The notes under the pieces were generated by a model, which saw only the letters and a program-made list of their open reading frames with translations, did not search any database and was not told where the DNA came from. The position numbers and the translations under genes are program-made. A DNA stretch of 64,000 nt, taken from assembly GCA_001464895.1 (NCBI GenBank), contig LNEE01000033.1, positions 1 to 64,000 of the forward strand. The letters are read 5' to 3'. This DNA is from Betaproteobacteria bacterium Ga0077532 (GTDB lineage Bacteria; Pseudomonadota; Gammaproteobacteria; Burkholderiales; Ga0077523). Below are positions 34,102 to 43,788 of the stretch, one piece after another (the first letter of the stretch is position 1; each line of letters opens with the position of its first letter).

Positions 34102-35556
34102 CTACGGCGAACCTGGCGGGGCGACCTCGAAGTACCGATCCAGCAGCCCGGCCTCGTCGAAATGGCGACGGCCGATGAACGCCGTGGCGTGCCGCCCCCA
34201 CTGCCGCATGGCGCCCGGCTCGGCGACGCCCATGGGCCAGAAGAACCATCGCTCGCCGCGCTCGGTGCCGGGCACGATGCCGTCCGGGCGGAACAGGCTG
34301 CGACGCCCGCCCTGCGGATCGGGGAGCGAGCGCAGCGCGTCGTCCGGCGCGAACGCGATGGGCGCGCCGTCGATCACGCCCCGCTCGATGCTGACGCGCT
34401 GCAGGTAGTGGGTGACCGCTGCCACGCGCAGCACGATGCGTCCGTCCGCCGGAACCGTCGGAAGCCTCTGCGGGACGAACGCCCCCTCGTCGAGCCCGGG
34501 CGCAGGCGGTCTTGCACCTACCGCCGGCGTCGGGAAGAACTGGTGATAGCAGCCGCATTGGTGGATGGTGTCGTGGATCCAGGGCGCACCGTCGGGTCCG
34601 AGCGTGACGCGCCACGTGATGCCGTCGAGACGACCGCCCAGGAGATCGAGCGCCCCCTGCTTCGGGCGCGCGGGAAACCACACCGAGTACACGAGCTGCG
34701 GCAGCACCTGCCCCGCGAAGCGCGTGTGCACGAGGCGCGTGAACATCACGGGGCGCGCGACATCGACGTCGACGCGACCCTCGGCGGTCCATACGGGCGC
34801 GCCCGGCAGATCGGCGTCGGTCGCCGTGTCGATCTCGAGCACCGGCGAATGGCGGGCGAACCAGGCAGCGAGGACGTCCGGGGCGATGTCTGCGAAGGGG
34901 TCCAGGGCTGCGACGTCGTCGTGCCCAGGGGGACCGGCGGGCGGCACGTAGCGCACGAGCGCGCGGGTGACCGGCAACTGGTCGAGGGGCGTCGCGAACG
35001 TCCGCTCGGTCTCGCGCTGGTAACCGCGGACACCGGCAGCGAAGGGAACCCGTGCGATCGCGTAGGCACCGGCCACACGCTTCCAGGTCTCGTAGTCGTC
35101 CGGCACCGTTGCGCGATCGAGCGCGGCTGCCGTGGTGCGCGCGAGCAGTCGGGCACCGCAGGTTTCGACGGCGGTCACGAATGCCGGGCGATCCGGGGCA
35201 CCGAGTCTGGCGAGGGCGCCGTCGGGCAGATTGGCGATCTCGTGCTGCCGCGCTTCGCGGTCGAGAGCGCGCATGGCGGCGAGGAGGGCCGTCACGTCGC
35301 GCGCGGGACGCCTGGCCTCCGCCGCGAGGAAACGGCTGGTGCGCAGATGCGGATGCCCGGAGACGCGCGCTGCAGCGCCATCGCGCACACCTGCGGCGTC
35401 GACGGCATCGTCGAGCCGCGCGAATCGATCGGCACAGGCCGCGAGGGTGGCATCGCCGTCGGCGCGCCCATCGTCGATCGGCGCGCCCCGCTGCGATGGC
35501 GTCGCGACGCAGCCCGCGAGTAACAGCAGACCGGCGAGGATCCAGAGGCTACGCAT
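34102..35556 (-). CDS. Lipoprotein of unknown function
   Basis: This 484-residue protein starts MRSLWILAGLLLLAGCVATP, a clear lipoprotein signal with lipobox LLAGC (Cys16). I do not recognise the family. The mature part has no repeat or membrane helix. Motif-like stretches are HPHLRTSRFLAAEA, VYSVWFPARPKQGALDLLGG, and IHDTIHQCGCYHQFFPT with a His/Cys cluster that might bind metal, then THYLQRVS. Its start overlaps the nudB stop by 8 bp, so it is read with nudB and placed before the EEP gene (78 bp). It looks like an insertion into a common betaproteobacterial nudB-EEP-clsB order. Confidence 0.75.
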   Translation of the reverse strand: MRSLWILAGLLLLAGCVATPSQRGAPIDDGRADGDATLAACADRFARLDDAVDAAGVRDGAAARVSGHPHLRTSRFLAAEARRPARDVTALLAAMRALDREARQHEIANLPDGALARLGAPDRPAFVTAVETCGARLLARTTAAALDRATVPDDYETWKRVAGAYAIARVPFAAGVRGYQRETERTFATPLDQLPVTRALVRYVPPAGPPGHDDVAALDPFADIAPDVLAAWFARHSPVLEIDTATDADLPGAPVWTAEGRVDVDVARPVMFTRLVHTRFAGQVLPQLVYSVWFPARPKQGALDLLGGRLDGITWRVTLGPDGAPWIHDTIHQCGCYHQFFPTPAVGARPPAPGLDEGAFVPQRLPTVPADGRIVLRVAAVTHYLQRVSIERGVIDGAPIAFAPDDALRSLPDPQGGRRSLFRPDGIVPGTERGERWFFWPMGVAEPGAMRQWGRHATAFIGRRHFDEAGLLDRYFEVAPPGSP

Positions 35557-36007
35557 CGGGCCCTGTGCGATCGCCCAGGCGGCGGATCGCCGCGCCGTTG
35601 CTGGGGGAGAAGCACCTCGCAGCGGCGTCGCGCCACGGCAGCCAGACGAAGGCGGTGTGCTCGCGGGGCGCGAGCGTCACCTCCACGCGCCCGGGCACCT
35701 CGAGTCCGAAGACGTGCTCGGTGTTCCGGGTCACGCCCGGCGCATAACGCCAGCGCCACTGCGGGTAGATCTCGTACTCGTTGGTGTACTGCCAGTCGGT
35801 CAGACGATGCCGGAACGCGTCGATGCCGGTCTCCTCCAGCACTTCGCGCCGGGCCGTCTCGTCGAGGGGTTCGTCCTCGCGATCGACGCTGCCGGTGACG
35901 GACTGCCAATAGCCTGCGTGATCGGCGCGTTCGATGAGCAGCACCTCGAGCGCCGGGGTGTGGATCACGACGAGGACGGAGCGGGGAATCTTGTGGGGTC
36001 GGGTCAT
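35549..36007 (-). CDS. nudB: Dihydroneopterin triphosphate diphosphatase (Nudix)
   Basis: This 152-residue Nudix hydrolase is close to E. coli NudB in length. N-terminal KIPRSVLVVIHTPALEVLLIERADHAGYWQSVTGSVD leads into the Nudix box GSVDREDEPLDETARREV followed by LEETGID. RNTEHVFGLEVPGRVEVTLAPREH and FVWLPWRDA match the NudB C-terminal part. NudB removes pyrophosphate from dihydroneopterin triphosphate in folate synthesis. It lies upstream of the lipoprotein gene with an overlap and downstream of aspS, separated by an inserted gene on the other strand. Start ATG 36007. Confidence 0.82.
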   Translation of the reverse strand: MTRPHKIPRSVLVVIHTPALEVLLIERADHAGYWQSVTGSVDREDEPLDETARREVLEETGIDAFRHRLTDWQYTNEYEIYPQWRWRYAPGVTRNTEHVFGLEVPGRVEVTLAPREHTAFVWLPWRDAAARCFSPSNGAAIRRLGDRTGPDA

Positions 36008-36116
36008 GTTGGGATGCGGCGCACGGTGGCGCCTGCGGCGGGCGGTCGGCCGGACGGGCCGGAGGATGAGACCATGGTACCGGCGTCGACGGCACGCGAC
36101 GAACGGAGGCACGCGC

Positions 36117-36719
36117 ATGAGGGCAATCGGTTGGAGGAAGAGTTCCGGCGAGGCCTCACATCGCTGGTGGTTGCTGGCTGCCATGTGGTGTCTGGCGACA
36201 TCCGGCGCGCTCGCTTCGGACGATGCCTTGCGGGAGATCCTGCGGACGCCCGGCCACGTGATCCTGATGCGCCACGCGTCGGCACCCGGCACCGGCGACC
36301 CCGATGGGTTCCAGCTCGACGACTGCAGCACGCAGCGGAACCTGTCGACGGCGGGACGTGCCGAGGCTGCGGCGATCGGGGCGGGGCTGCGCGCCCTCGG
36401 TGTAGAACGTGCCGCGGTCTACAGCAGCCGCTGGTGCCGCTGCCTCGACACGGCCCGCAGCCTGGGCCTCGGCGCGGTGACGCCGCTGCCCGCGCTCGAT
36501 TCGTTCTTCGCCGACCGCAGCGTGGCGGACGAGCGGACCGCGGCGCTGAAGGCGTGGCTTGCAGTGGCGGACCTCGCGGGCCCGACGGTGCTCGTCACCC
36601 ACCAGGTCAACATCACCGCCCTCACGAACGTGGTGCCTGCGCAGGGCGAATGGCTCGTCGCGCGGCGTCGCGGAGACCGGTGGGAAGTCGTCGCGCGGCG
36701 AACGCCTGGAAGTCCGTGA
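36117..36719 (+). CDS. Exported histidine phosphatase-superfamily protein
   Basis: This 200-residue protein is encoded opposite to its neighbours. ATG 36117 follows GGAGG at good distance. The hydrophobic segment WWLLAAMWCLATSGALAS is a signal peptide. LMRHASAPGTGDPDGF carries the RH(G/A) catalytic motif, YSSRWCRCLDTARSLG a second phosphate-binding Arg, and VTHQVNITAL the second His. The pattern DCSTQRNLSTAGRAEA is common in a group of periplasmic phosphoglycerate mutase-like proteins. Substrate unknown. It lies between nudB and aspS and breaks that operon. Confidence 0.85.
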   Translation: MRAIGWRKSSGEASHRWWLLAAMWCLATSGALASDDALREILRTPGHVILMRHASAPGTGDPDGFQLDDCSTQRNLSTAGRAEAAAIGAGLRALGVERAAVYSSRWCRCLDTARSLGLGAVTPLPALDSFFADRSVADERTAALKAWLAVADLAGPTVLVTHQVNITALTNVVPAQGEWLVARRRGDRWEVVARRTPGSP

Positions 36720-36803
36720 ACGGGAGGGCAGGCCGGGATGCGGACGACCACGGCGACGGCCGGCTCCGCGCGGAAGCCGGCCATGCCGCTTCGGCAGTGC
36801 CGC

Positions 36804-38579
36804 TCAGCGGACCTTGATGTGCAGCTCGCGGAGCTGCTTCTCGTCCACCGGGCTGGGCGCGCTGGTCAGCAGACACTGCGCGCGCTGCGTCTTCGGGAAG
36901 GCGATCACGTCGCGGATCGACTCGGCGCCCGTCATCATCGTGATGAGACGGTCGAGGCCGAAGGCGATGCCGCCGTGGGGCGGCGCACCGAACTGCAGCG
37001 CCTCGAGCAGGAAACCGAACTTCAGCTGGGCCTCCTCGGCATCGATCTTCAGGGCCCGGAACACCTTGCTCTGCACTTCCTCGCGATGGATACGGACGGA
37101 CCCGCCGCCCAGTTCCCAACCGTTCAGGACCAGGTCGTAGGCCTGGGCGATCGCGGCACCGGGATCCGTGTCGAGAAGATCCTCGTGGCCGGCCTTCGGG
37201 CTGGTGAAGGGGTGATGCATCGCGTTCCAGCGTCCGCCCTCCTCGTCGTACTCGAACATCGGGAAATCCACGACCCACAGGGGCTTCCAGTCGCCGTCGA
37301 CGAAGCCGTGGGCCTTGCCGAACTCGGAGTGCCCGACCTTCACGCGCAGCGCGCCGACGGCGTCGTTCACGACCTTCGCACGGTCGGCGCCGAAGAAGAC
37401 GAGGTCGCCGTTCACGGCACCGGTGCGGCGCAGGATCTCGGTGAGCGCGGCATCGTGGAGGTTCTTCACGATCGGCGACTGCAGGCCTTCGCGGCCCTTG
37501 GCGGTGTCGTTCACCTTGATGTACGCGAGCCCCTTCGCCCCGTAGATCTTCACGAACTCGGTATAGCCGTCGATTTCGCCGCGGCTCATCTCGCCGCCGC
37601 CCGGAACGCGCAGCGCGGCCACGCGACCGCCCGGCGTCGTGGCCGGACCGGAGAACACCTTGAAGTCGACGTCGCGCACGCAGTCGGTGATCTCGGTCAG
37701 CTCCAGCTTCACGCGGAGGTCGGGCTTGTCGGAACCGAAGCGCGCCATGGCCTCGGCGAACGTCATCACCGGGAACGGATCGGGCAGCTTCACGCCGATC
37801 GCGGAATCGAAGACATGGCGGACCATGTTCTCGAAGATGTCGCGGATCTCGTCCTCGCCGAGGAAGCTCGTCTCGCAGTCGATCTGCGTGAACTCGGGCT
37901 GACGGTCGGCGCGGAGATCCTCGTCGCGGAAGCACTTGGTGATCTGGTAGTACCGGTCGAAGCCGGACATCATCAGGAGCTGCTTGAAGAGCTGCGGGGA
38001 CTGCGGCAGCGCGAAGAATTCGCCGTGATGCACGCGCGACGGCACGAGGTAGTCGCGCGCGCCTTCGGGCGTCGACTTCGTGAGCATCGGCGTCTCGATG
38101 TCGACGAAGCCCTTCGCGTCTAGATAGCGCCGCACTTCCATCGCCACCTTGTAGCGGAGCATCAGGTTCTTCTGCATCTGTGGCCGACGCAGATCGATCA
38201 CGCGGTACTGCAGACGCACGGTCTCGGACAGATTCTCGTCGTCGATCTGGAACGGCGGGGTCTGGGCGGCGTTCAGCAGCACGATCTCCTGCGCCAGGAC
38301 CTCGATCTCGCCGCTCTTCAGGTTGGCGTTGGTCGTGCCCTCCGGTCGCGGACGCACCCGACCCGTGATGCGGACGACGAACTCACCGCGCAGACGATCC
38401 GCCGTCGCGAACGTCTCGGGCGTGTCTGGATCGACGACCACCTGCACCAGCCCCTCGCGATCGCGGAGGTCGATGAAGATCACCCCTCCGTGGTCCCGCC
38501 GGCGATGCACCCAGCCGAAGAGGGTGACGGTCTGGTCCAGATAGGTCTTGTCGATGAGTCCGCAGTAGTTGGTGCGCAT
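36804..38579 (-). CDS. aspS: Aspartyl-tRNA synthetase
   Basis: This 591-residue bacterial-type class II synthetase is of normal length. The N-terminal OB-fold contains [32 protein letters not shown]. Motif 2 is [18 protein letters not shown], and motif 3 is [16 protein letters not shown] with the ATP-binding Arg. The bacterial GAD insert (about 290-420) is present. Whether it also charges tRNA-Asn cannot be judged by eye. It lies 32 bp downstream of the DUF502 gene and shares its transcript. Confidence 0.98.
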   Translation of the reverse strand: MRTNYCGLIDKTYLDQTVTLFGWVHRRRDHGGVIFIDLRDREGLVQVVVDPDTPETFATADRLRGEFVVRITGRVRPRPEGTTNANLKSGEIEVLAQEIVLLNAAQTPPFQIDDENLSETVRLQYRVIDLRRPQMQKNLMLRYKVAMEVRRYLDAKGFVDIETPMLTKSTPEGARDYLVPSRVHHGEFFALPQSPQLFKQLLMMSGFDRYYQITKCFRDEDLRADRQPEFTQIDCETSFLGEDEIRDIFENMVRHVFDSAIGVKLPDPFPVMTFAEAMARFGSDKPDLRVKLELTEITDCVRDVDFKVFSGPATTPGGRVAALRVPGGGEMSRGEIDGYTEFVKIYGAKGLAYIKVNDTAKGREGLQSPIVKNLHDAALTEILRRTGAVNGDLVFFGADRAKVVNDAVGALRVKVGHSEFGKAHGFVDGDWKPLWVVDFPMFEYDEEGGRWNAMHHPFTSPKAGHEDLLDTDPGAAIAQAYDLVLNGWELGGGSVRIHREEVQSKVFRALKIDAEEAQLKFGFLLEALQFGAPPHGGIAFGLDRLITMMTGAESIRDVIAFPKTQRAQCLLTSAPSPVDEKQLRELHIKVR

Positions 38580-38611
38580 GGTGTGTGGTCGGTCGAAGGT
38601 AAGTGGGCCGG

Positions 38612-39271
38612 TCAGGACCGGCGGGAGGGCGCGGACGGCGGAGCCACTCCCATGGAGATGATGTACTTGAGCGCGTCGTCGACGCTCATGTCGAGCTCGA
38701 TCACGTCGGCCCGGGGCAGCATCACGAAGTATCCGCCCGTCGGGTTGGGCGTGGTCGGCACGTAGATGCTCACGAAGTCGCCGGCGAGATGGTTGGTGAC
38801 ATCGCCGCCGGGCGTGCCCGTGAGGAAGGCGATCGTCCACATCCCGGGGCGGGGCCATTCGATGAGCACGGCCTTGCGGAAGGCCTGGCCGCTGGACGAG
38901 AACAGCGTGTCGGAGACCTGCTTCACGCTGTTGTAGATCGATTTCACGACCGGGATGCGGCCGAGGATGGCCTCCCAAGCGCGCACCAGGCGCTGCCCGA
39001 GGACGTTCGCGGCGAACAACCCCGTCAGGAACACGACCAGGACGGTGAGCACCACACCCAGGCCGGGCACGTCGAACCCGAAGAGCGAATGCGGCCGCCA
39101 GCTGTACGGCAGCAGCAGCAGGCTCTGGTCCATCGTGGTGACGAGCGCGTGCAGCACCCAGAGGGTGATGCCCAGCGGCACCCAGATCAGCAGACCGGTG
39201 ATGAGATAGCGTCGCACGGAAAAAACGAAGCGGACCGCCGCCGGAAAGGCGCGGTCCGCATGGCGCTCCAT
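38612..39271 (-). CDS. DUF502 inner-membrane protein
   Basis: This 219-residue protein has two hydrophobic helices (about 18-42 and 66-90) and a soluble C-terminal part with the family pattern [43 protein letters not shown] and [19 protein letters not shown]. Function is unknown. Genes of this family precede aspS in many beta- and gammaproteobacteria, and that arrangement is kept here. The FmdB-like gene is 67 bp upstream on the same strand. Confidence 0.92.
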   Translation of the reverse strand: MERHADRAFPAAVRFVFSVRRYLITGLLIWVPLGITLWVLHALVTTMDQSLLLLPYSWRPHSLFGFDVPGLGVVLTVLVVFLTGLFAANVLGQRLVRAWEAILGRIPVVKSIYNSVKQVSDTLFSSSGQAFRKAVLIEWPRPGMWTIAFLTGTPGGDVTNHLAGDFVSIYVPTTPNPTGGYFVMLPRADVIELDMSVDDALKYIISMGVAPPSAPSRRS

Positions 39272-39338
39272 TCAAGTGCCGGCCCGGGGGCCGGCTGTAT
39301 TCATTCGGGGCAGCGAGCCCCGGAAAACGACGTCAGGT

Positions 39339-39626
39339 TCAGGAAGCTGTCGGCCCGGCCGTGCTGCTCGTTCCCGAGGCCGGCTCGGCTGCCTTGGTCT
39401 CGGTGGCGCCGCCTCCGGTGTCCGCCTTCGGCGCCGCCGATTTGCCGCCGCCCTTGAAGTCGGTGGCGTACCAGCCGCTTCCCTTCAACTGGAAGCCGGC
39501 CGCGGAAATCAGCTTGGTCATGGTGGACTCGCCGCACGGACAGGCAGAGATGGCGGGAGCACCCAACTTCTGCAGGTATTCCTTCTCGAGGCCGCACTTG
39601 TCGCAGCGATACTCGTAGATGGGCAT
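39339..39626 (-). CDS. FmdB/zinc-ribbon regulatory-family protein
   Basis: This 95-residue protein starts MPIYEYRCDKCG, and a second Cys pair CPCG follows at about 29-32, forming a small zinc ribbon. The middle, MTKLISAAGFQLKGSGWYATDFK, is the invariant FmdB-family segment. The tail is low-complexity Ala/Thr/Gly/Ser. The role is unknown despite the FmdB name. It is the first gene of the FmdB-DUF502-aspS run. An imperfect GC hairpin (GCCGGCCCGGGGGCCGGC, about 39278-39295) lies in the gap before DUF502. Confidence 0.92.
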   Translation of the reverse strand: MPIYEYRCDKCGLEKEYLQKLGAPAISACPCGESTMTKLISAAGFQLKGSGWYATDFKGGGKSAAPKADTGGGATETKAAEPASGTSSTAGPTAS

Positions 39627-39726
39627 GATATTCCTCGAAAATCGATCCAGAATTATACGGGTGGCCCCGACGGGGCCACCAGCCAACCAAGCCGGAAATA
39701 TGGCCGGATTCCAAGGAGCACAAGGC

Positions 39727-40524
39727 ATGCTGACACGAACCCGCTGGCCCTACCCACGCATTCTCGCCCATCGGGGCGGCGGAAGCGTGGCCCCCGAGAA
39801 TACGCTGGTCGGGATCCGGGCCGCGGCAGGAATGGGATTCGCCGGCGTGGAGATCGATGTCCAGCTGGCCGCCTGCGGGACACCGATCCTCATGCACGAC
39901 GCCACGGTCGACCGCACCACGGATGGCTACGGGAACGTCGCCGACTTCTCGGCCGACGAAATGCGCCGGCTCGACGCGGGGGTCTGGTTCGGCAACGAAT
40001 ATGCAGGTGAGCACGTGCCCACCCTGGAGGCCGCCGTGGCGCTGTGCCGGGCGACGGGGCTCTGGATGAACGTCGAGATCAAGGCCGACGACGCCGTGGC
40101 CGAGGAGACCGGCGACGTCGTGGCGCGCGAGATGTCGCGCCTATGGGGCGACGCGAGCCCTGCGCCGCTGCTGTCCAGCTTCTCCGAGGAGGTGCTCGCC
40201 GCCGCCCTCGAAGCCGTCCCGACACTGCCCCGCGCGCTGCTGGTCGAAGCCCCGCCGGACGACTGGCGCGAACGCGTGGCACGCCTGAAATGCCGCGCGA
40301 TCTGCGCGGACTACCGGCATCTCACTGCCGCGTTCGTGGCGGAGGCCCATGCCTCCGGCGTGGCCATCGGCGCGTACACCGTGAACGATCCCGGCAAGGC
40401 CGTGACCCTCTTCGAGTGGGGTGTCGAGGCCGTGATCACGGACGAGCTGCGGGACATCCGGGCGGATTTCCTCGCGACCTTCGGTCTCGCGCCTCCCGGC
40501 GGGGACGACGCCGCGGCGAAGTAA
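39727..40524 (+). CDS. ugpQ: Glycerophosphodiester phosphodiesterase
   Basis: This 265-residue cytosolic GDPD TIM barrel hydrolyses glycerophosphodiesters to glycerol-3-phosphate and an alcohol. Catalytic motifs are LAHRGGGSVAPENT (His and Glu/Asn), GVEIDVQ (Glu-Asp) and LMHDATVDRTTDG (His). The C-terminal VNDPGKAVTLFEWGVEAVITDELRD is typical. ATG 39727 is preferred because AAGGAG lies 8 bp upstream; longer in-frame starts exist at 39619 and 39700. No signal peptide, so UgpQ rather than GlpQ. Divergent from the zinc-ribbon gene. Confidence 0.9.
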   Translation: MLTRTRWPYPRILAHRGGGSVAPENTLVGIRAAAGMGFAGVEIDVQLAACGTPILMHDATVDRTTDGYGNVADFSADEMRRLDAGVWFGNEYAGEHVPTLEAAVALCRATGLWMNVEIKADDAVAEETGDVVAREMSRLWGDASPAPLLSSFSEEVLAAALEAVPTLPRALLVEAPPDDWRERVARLKCRAICADYRHLTAAFVAEAHASGVAIGAYTVNDPGKAVTLFEWGVEAVITDELRDIRADFLATFGLAPPGGDDAAAK

Positions 40525-40591
40525 CGGGCGGGGACGACGCCACCATCGAATGACCTGCGCGGACAAGCCCTCCCGCGATCGGACGGTCGGC

Positions 40592-41527
40592 TCAGAACGG
40601 GTTCCCGGCCTCCGCAGGTGTCCCTGCGGTGAGCTGCCGGAACAGGGTCCGCAGGGCGGCGCGCTCGCTGTCGATCTCGACGAGCAGTGCGACCTCGCGG
40701 CAATGCTCGTCGCCCGCAGACTGGATGCCGGCAAGCTGCCATTGGCCCGGCGACGGCGCCACCAGCAGCGGCCCGCCGGAGTCGCCACGGCAACTGTTCA
40801 CCCGCCCGCGGCGCGCTGACCGCGCCTCGATCACCAGCGCGGCGCCCGACCCGTCTTCCGTGCCGGCCGCCACGCGCACCTCGGCGAAGTGCAGGCTGCC
40901 CGCGCTGCCGGCATCGCGGCCGTCGGCGAGTCCGAATCCGGCGATCACCCTGGGCGTGACCAGCGAATCACGGAAGCCGGGCGTCACGAGCGGAGCCTTG
41001 GCGAATCCGTCCGGCACTGGCCGATGCAGGAGGACGAGCGCGAGATCCGACTGTGCGAATCCCCCCCGCCGCCGCAGGTACCGACCGACATCCTCCCCCG
41101 CCCGCGGGCGCAGACCGACTGCATCGAAGATCCGCTCGAATCGCGGATGGATCGCCTCATCCACGGACTCCCGCCAGGCGGGGCGCGTGGTCCCTGGCAC
41201 CGGGAATGGGACGCGGACCCGAAGGCGTTGTCCGCCGTCGCCATACAGGCAGTGGGCGGCCGTCAGCACGACCGACGGATGGACGATCACACCGGTGCAG
41301 ACGTGCGCCACACGCCCTCCTGCGTCGATCGCCTCGACCTGCACTGTGGAGCGGCGCAGCAACTGCGCGACGTCAGCCAGACTGGCGCCGCCCGTCGTCG
41401 GCGCATCGGTCGCCAGCACTTCATCCACGGAGTAGCCGCCCGTGATGGCCGCGGCCGGTGCGGCACCGGCGAGCATCACCGACGCCAGCAACCAGGGCAG
41501 AAGCACGCGGTGCGCGCGACGGACCAT
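40592..41527 (-). CDS. Secreted trypsin-like serine protease
   Basis: This 311-residue S1-family protein has a signal peptide (RVLLPWLLASVMLAGAAPAAA). The catalytic triad is visible: His in VLTAAHCLYG, Asp in QSDLALVLLHRP, Ser in CRGDSGGPLLV. Six Cys residues could form the usual disulphides. The residue six before Ser is in RVNSCRGD, giving no firm S1 pocket call. The start shares one base with the stop of the UbiB-family gene upstream, so the two are coupled. Outside enzymes of this group, substrate is unknown. Confidence 0.88.
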   Translation of the reverse strand: MVRRAHRVLLPWLLASVMLAGAAPAAAITGGYSVDEVLATDAPTTGGASLADVAQLLRRSTVQVEAIDAGGRVAHVCTGVIVHPSVVLTAAHCLYGDGGQRLRVRVPFPVPGTTRPAWRESVDEAIHPRFERIFDAVGLRPRAGEDVGRYLRRRGGFAQSDLALVLLHRPVPDGFAKAPLVTPGFRDSLVTPRVIAGFGLADGRDAGSAGSLHFAEVRVAAGTEDGSGAALVIEARSARRGRVNSCRGDSGGPLLVAPSPGQWQLAGIQSAGDEHCREVALLVEIDSERAALRTLFRQLTAGTPAEAGNPF

Positions 41528-43203
41528 CACTCGCGCCGGGCGCGCCATATCGACCAGACGAGCCAGATGCTGTTCAAGGTTGCCACCAGGAATCCGAGCA
41601 GGCCGAACAGCGGCAGGCCGAGCAGTTCTGGCCCGCCTTGCACCGTCATCACGATGGACGACCCCACGATGAGCGCCGCGGTCACGACGCCCACGGTGAG
41701 CCGGTTCGCACTGCGGTCGATCTGATGGCCGAAGTGGTCCAGGCGCTTCAGGTCGAACTCGATCTTCATCCGTCCGCGCCGCGCATCGCGGACCAGGCGC
41801 ACGACATCCCCCGGTAGCCCGCCGAGCGATGAGAGCAGCCCGAGCAGGCCACGCTGCCACCGTTGCGCCACTGCGCGCGGCGCGTAGCGCTCGGCAAGCA
41901 CGCGCTCCACGAACGGACCGAGATGGGCGATCAGCTGGAACTCGGGGTCGAGGCGACGGCCGAGGCCCTCCAGCGTGATGAGCGCCTTGAAGAGGAGCGC
42001 GAGGTCCGCGGGCAGCGAGATCGCGTGGTCGCGCATGATCGCGGTGATGTCGCCCAGCAACTGGCCGATGCGGATGTCCTTCAGCGCCAGGTGCTCGTAG
42101 TCGAACACGAGCCGCCCCAGGTCGTCGGCCAGGCGCTCCTCGTCGACCACGGCGTCGTCTGTCCAGCCGAGCAGCACGGTCATCATCCCGTGCTCGTCGC
42201 GCCCGGAGAGTCCGGCGAGCAGATCGACGATCTCCTGGCGTCGATGGTCCGACAGGCGCCCCACCATGCCGAAGTCGAGCATCCCGACGCGATTGCCGGG
42301 CAGATAGAGCACGTTGCCGGGGTGTGGATCCGCGTGGAAGAAGCCGTCCACGAGGATCATCTTCAGAACGGCATCGGCACCGCGCTGCGCCAGTACCTTG
42401 CGGTCGAGCCCGGCCCGGTCGACGAGGTCCAGGTCCTGGCCAGGGATGCCTTCGATGAAGTCCTGCACGTTCATGACCGGCGAGGTCCACGTCCAGTGGA
42501 CGGCAGGGATCACCACCGTCGGATCGCCGGCGAAGCGGCGCGCGAAACGGTCCTGGTGGCGGGCCTCCTGCGCGAGATCCAGTTCCCGCGCGAGGGAGCG
42601 GCCGAACTGCAGGATCATGTCCTCGGGACGATACCGCTGCAGCTCGGGAAGCTCGCGACCCGCGATGGCGGCGAGCGAGCGGAGGATGCGCAGATCCGCA
42701 TCGATGCGGGGGCCGATACCCGGGCGGCGGACCTTCAGCACCACCGGGCGGCCGTCGGCGAGCCGGGCGCGATACACCTGGGCGATGGACGCGGCGGCGT
42801 ACGGCGTCGTGTCGAGATCCTGGAACACCTCGGAAGGCGGGCACCCCAGCGCTTCGGTCATCTGCGGGAGCACGGCTTCGAAGGGGACGGGCGGCACATG
42901 GGCCTGGAGCCGTTCGAACTCGACGATCCACTCGGGTCCGAAGAGATCGACCCGGGTCGAGAGCACCTGTCCCAACTTCACGAACGTCGGTCCCATCGCC
43001 TCGAGCGCCAGTCGCGCACGCACCGGTGCAGGCTGCCGCGCGAGATCGGCGTCGGCGCCGACGGAGAGCAGTTCACCCGCGCGTTCGAGGAACGACCCGA
43101 CGCCGGCCCGGCGGATCAGTTCACCGAACCCATGGTGGATGAGGATCGAGGACAGATCGCGGAGCCGCGCGAGGTCCTGGAAAGCGTGCAGGTGCTCGAG
43201 CAT
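41527..43203 (-). CDS. ABC1/UbiB-family atypical kinase
   Basis: This 558-residue protein shows the UbiB pattern: MGPTFVKLGQVLSTR (KxGQ motif), AAASIAQVYRARLADG (Ala-rich replacement of the P-loop), VVLKVRRPGI (Lys), ADPHPGN (catalytic-loop-like HADPHPGNV), LDFGMVGRL (DFG). Two transmembrane helices end the protein. UbiB proteins support ubiquinone assembly or lipid movement and have ATPase rather than classical kinase activity. Whether this is the true UbiB or a paralogue cannot be decided; ubi genes are not adjacent. Coupled to the protease gene downstream. Confidence 0.88.
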   Translation of the reverse strand: MLEHLHAFQDLARLRDLSSILIHHGFGELIRRAGVGSFLERAGELLSVGADADLARQPAPVRARLALEAMGPTFVKLGQVLSTRVDLFGPEWIVEFERLQAHVPPVPFEAVLPQMTEALGCPPSEVFQDLDTTPYAAASIAQVYRARLADGRPVVLKVRRPGIGPRIDADLRILRSLAAIAGRELPELQRYRPEDMILQFGRSLARELDLAQEARHQDRFARRFAGDPTVVIPAVHWTWTSPVMNVQDFIEGIPGQDLDLVDRAGLDRKVLAQRGADAVLKMILVDGFFHADPHPGNVLYLPGNRVGMLDFGMVGRLSDHRRQEIVDLLAGLSGRDEHGMMTVLLGWTDDAVVDEERLADDLGRLVFDYEHLALKDIRIGQLLGDITAIMRDHAISLPADLALLFKALITLEGLGRRLDPEFQLIAHLGPFVERVLAERYAPRAVAQRWQRGLLGLLSSLGGLPGDVVRLVRDARRGRMKIEFDLKRLDHFGHQIDRSANRLTVGVVTAALIVGSSIVMTVQGGPELLGLPLFGLLGFLVATLNSIWLVWSIWRARRE

Positions 43204-43316
43204 GCGGTCGGTGGGGTCCGGGGCGGAGGCCCGACTGTACCGAATCGGGCGCCCGACCGGGACGGAGGCGCCGGCGCGGACGGCCCATCCGCGCCGGACC
43301 TGGACGCCGGTTCAGG

Positions 43317-43721
43317 TCAGAGCAGACCGCTCGACTTGCCCAGCATGTTGTCCTTCGCGATGAAGTACTGCTTCGCGTGGGCGACGACCTGCCCGTCGGT
43401 GGGGTGGTCGGCAGTCTCGACGCCGAGGATCCGATCCGACATCGGCGTGTGGTGCCTGTGAACATACTTCACGAGTTCGAGCTTGGCGCTGCCCGGCCCC
43501 ACCAGGAGGATCTCGTGGGCGCCGTCGAGCAGTTTCACGATCTCGCCGAAGTACGCGGCGTCCTCGCCGCGGTGCCCGGCACCCGTGGATCCGCGCTTGT
43601 GGTGCAGGTGGGGGTGCTTGTCGGACGCGTGGGCGGTGAACTTCTCGACCTCGTCACGGGAGATGTGCATGACATGGGCTTCTGCGTGGTCGAGCCAGAC
43701 AACTGCATGGTAACGGGACAT
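43317..43721 (-). CDS. Small eRF1-domain-like 'translational machinery' protein
   Basis: This 134-residue soluble protein is rich in His. MSRYHAVVWLDHAEAHVMH is the start. The C-terminal half, FGEIVKLLDGAHEILLVGPGSAKLELVKYVHRH, resembles the domain-3 fold of archaeal/eukaryotic release factors (host attachment or stress-type proteins in bacteria). The function is not known. It lies 67 bp downstream of the DUF6781 gene in the same direction, and the pair may respond to low oxygen (see the box at 44541). Confidence 0.65.
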   Translation of the reverse strand: MSRYHAVVWLDHAEAHVMHISRDEVEKFTAHASDKHPHLHHKRGSTGAGHRGEDAAYFGEIVKLLDGAHEILLVGPGSAKLELVKYVHRHHTPMSDRILGVETADHPTDGQVVAHAKQYFIAKDNMLGKSSGLL

Positions 43722-43788
43722 GTTGTGTTCCTGTGGTGGTGGTGATGGTGAAGAATTCGTGGCTGCCGCGGCGATGCCAGCCGCGGGG

